The notes under the pieces were generated by a model. It made no database searches. It saw nothing but the letters and a program-made list of their open reading frames with translations, and was not told the origin of the DNA. A program made the translations under genes and the position numbers. This document shows, in pieces, positions 6,380 to 7,251 of a DNA stretch of 7,251 bases (positions are counted from its first letter, which is position 1; every line of letters begins with the position of its first letter). Origin of the DNA: JAGOBX01 sp017999075 [NCBI: Candidatus Babelota bacterium] (GTDB taxonomy: Bacteria > JAGOBX01); NCBI GenBank assembly GCA_017999075.1, contig JAGOBX010000172.1, positions 1-7,251 of the forward strand, read 5' to 3'.

Positions 6380-7035
6380 GAATTCACCTTTTTATTGAAT
6401 TTATTGGGTTTTGGATATTTCGCAAAATCTTTAGGTTTAATATGTTCATTAAGATTACCGGTTTGATTTAATTCATTTAATCGGCGTATTATTGCTGCCC
6501 ATGCACAATCATTATCAGGGTTAACTTCACAATATTTTCCGCTGATAACTCCTCCGCAAGGACCATTCAAAAGTCCTTTTGCGCATCTTGTAACTGGACA
6601 GATCCCTCCTGTTTTTGAAAGTATGCATGATCCGCATAATGAACAATATTCATTATAGATTCCAAGACGTTTTAAAGAACCGAGAAAAACCCCATTAAGC
6701 CCTGCAATGATTTTTTTTGAAGGCAATACATCTGCTATAACAGAAATTCCTGCGCCGCATGATAATACTATTATCGCAGTGCAATTGTTAATTTGTTGGA
6801 TATTTTTTTTTAATTCGATTTTAGATATACGTTCGTCACATGGAGGATCCAAAACTATCTGGCCGGTAATTTCATAACCCTTTTTACTAAAAAACTCCAC
6901 CAATTCTTCAACTTGTTTTTCTCCTCCTGTTCCACAGGATGTAGCGCATTGGGCACATCCTATAATATAAAGCTTTTCTTCAGGGTTTAGATATTTCAAA
7001 ATTTCCTCAATAGGTTTCTGCTCGGTTATTATCAT
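6376..7035 (-). CDS. metV: Methylenetetrahydrofolate reductase partner subunit MetV, cysteine-rich
   Basis: This 219-residue protein matches the methylene-tetrahydrofolate reductase C-terminal domain family, found as a separate protein (MetV) or fused to MetF. MetV forms a complex with MetF and passes electrons to or from it. It contains 14 Cys: C27, C30, C34, C66, C85, C93, then C131, C134, C137, C146, C151, C160, C169 and C177. The YCSLCGSC segment with later CPVTRC and GPCGG suggests iron-sulfur cluster or zinc binding, and GCAQCATSCGTGG at 26-38 adds a second group. The basic tail lacks Cys. The start is an ATG with a weak, distant AAAGGAA at 7049-7055; a stop four codons upstream excludes longer versions. 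It is the first gene of the minus-strand run. The usual extra partners (RnfC2, or HdrABC-MvhD) are not in this window, so its electron source is unknown. Confidence 0.93.
   Translation of the reverse strand: MIITEQKPIEEILKYLNPEEKLYIIGCAQCATSCGTGGEKQVEELVEFFSKKGYEITGQIVLDPPCDERISKIELKKNIQQINNCTAIIVLSCGAGISVIADVLPSKKIIAGLNGVFLGSLKRLGIYNEYCSLCGSCILSKTGGICPVTRCAKGLLNGPCGGVISGKYCEVNPDNDCAWAAIIRRLNELNQTGNLNEHIKPKDFAKYPKPNKFNKKVNS
6385..6390 (-). promoter_or_regulatory. Ribosome-binding site supporting the TTG start of metF
   Basis: AAGGTG on the minus strand lies inside the end of metV, 5 bases before the TTG at 6379. Its position supports TTG as the true start of metF. Confidence 0.6.
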
Positions 7036-7120
7036 TTTTACTTTTTAATTCCTTTAAATTATATTAAAAACAACACTTTCCATATTTGGCAATTGTGAAA
7101 ATGAGAATATTAAATTTATT

Positions 7121-7139
7121 AAATGAATAATATTCATTT
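7121..7139. promoter_or_regulatory. Perfect palindrome at the expected metV transcription start: operator candidate
   Basis: AAATGAATA and TATTCATTT are perfect inverted repeats of 9 bases around a single A. The site begins 7 bases downstream of the proposed -10 box, so it would cover the transcription start of metV. A one-base centre cannot form a hairpin loop as such, so a dimeric repressor site is more likely than an RNA structure. The repressor is unknown. In such AT-rich DNA short palindromes occur by chance, but 18 paired bases are uncommon. Confidence 0.45.
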
Positions 7140-7146
7140 TTTTATA

Positions 7147-7174
7147 AGTATATATTTTTTTTTATAAAAATCAA
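7147..7174 (-). promoter_or_regulatory. Sigma-70-type promoter candidate for metV and the genes after it
   Basis: On the minus strand TTGATT (7169-7174) and TATACT (7147-7152) are separated by 16 bases, which contain an A9 run. The predicted start near 7140 gives a leader of about 105 bases before the metV ATG. The -10 has one mismatch and the -35 two relative to consensus. AT-rich DNA makes chance matches easy, so this rests on position and spacing. Confidence 0.4.
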
Positions 7175-7251
7175 CTTGTAATATTGCTGTCAATATTTGT
7201 GTTAGAAAAACTGTTTTTTATTTTTTTGTTTAAAAATTTTAATTTTTGAAA
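7175..7251. other. AT-rich right edge without a recognisable gene
   Basis: Beyond the promoter candidate I see no coding frame, RNA gene or convincing terminator up to the window edge. It holds a TTGACA on the minus strand (7188-7193) without a properly spaced -10, and several A/T runs. Confidence 0.5.

Noticed and set aside
7161-7193. Promoter from TTGACA (7188-7193) and TATAAA (7161-7166), minus strand
   Set aside because: The -35 matches consensus exactly, but the spacer is 21 bases, too long for a normal sigma-70 promoter.
7206-7218. Palindrome AAAAAC-T-GTTTTT at the right edge
   Set aside because: It consists almost only of A and T runs with a one-base centre. It cannot form a stable hairpin, and chance occurrence is likely in this composition.

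Overview
The window is strongly AT-rich, with AT-biased codons and frequent A/T runs. It looks like a Gram-negative (diderm) bacterium: one gene encodes a signal peptide followed by what looks like an outer-membrane beta-barrel. The metV-metF pair is typical of organisms using tetrahydrofolate one-carbon chemistry, often the Wood-Ljungdahl pathway, so an anaerobic lifestyle is plausible. No taxonomic marker is present and I do not name a phylum.

Layout. The left edge holds what may be the last codons of a plus-strand gene, followed at 67-1095 (+) by a zinc amidohydrolase of the histone deacetylase superfamily. It closely resembles acetylpolyamine amidohydrolase and keeps all catalytic positions. 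The rest is a run of six minus-strand genes, transcribed from right to left: metV, metF, a putative outer-membrane beta-barrel protein, a receiver/HD-GYP response regulator, a soluble short form of the FlaA1/CapD/WbpM nucleotide-sugar dehydratase family, and a small multi-pass membrane protein. metV and metF overlap by 4 bases. Other gaps range from 3 to about 50 bases, so the run could be one operon or two. It converges with the deacetylase gene in a 75-base AT-rich gap that holds a weak terminator candidate.

Regulation. The 216 bases right of metV carry no gene. They contain a promoter candidate facing metV, with an A9 tract in its spacer. A perfect 9+1+9 palindrome sits where transcription should start, which suggests an operator. 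A 7-bp hairpin lies in the leader of the beta-barrel gene.

How the genes may work together. MetF and MetV together should form the methylene-tetrahydrofolate reductase. The four downstream genes look like an envelope/surface module: an outer-membrane protein, a c-di-GMP-type regulator with a GYH variant of the GYP motif, a UDP-sugar dehydratase and a membrane protein. Whether this module is truly linked to one-carbon metabolism is open. No mobile element, CRISPR array, tRNA or rRNA was seen.
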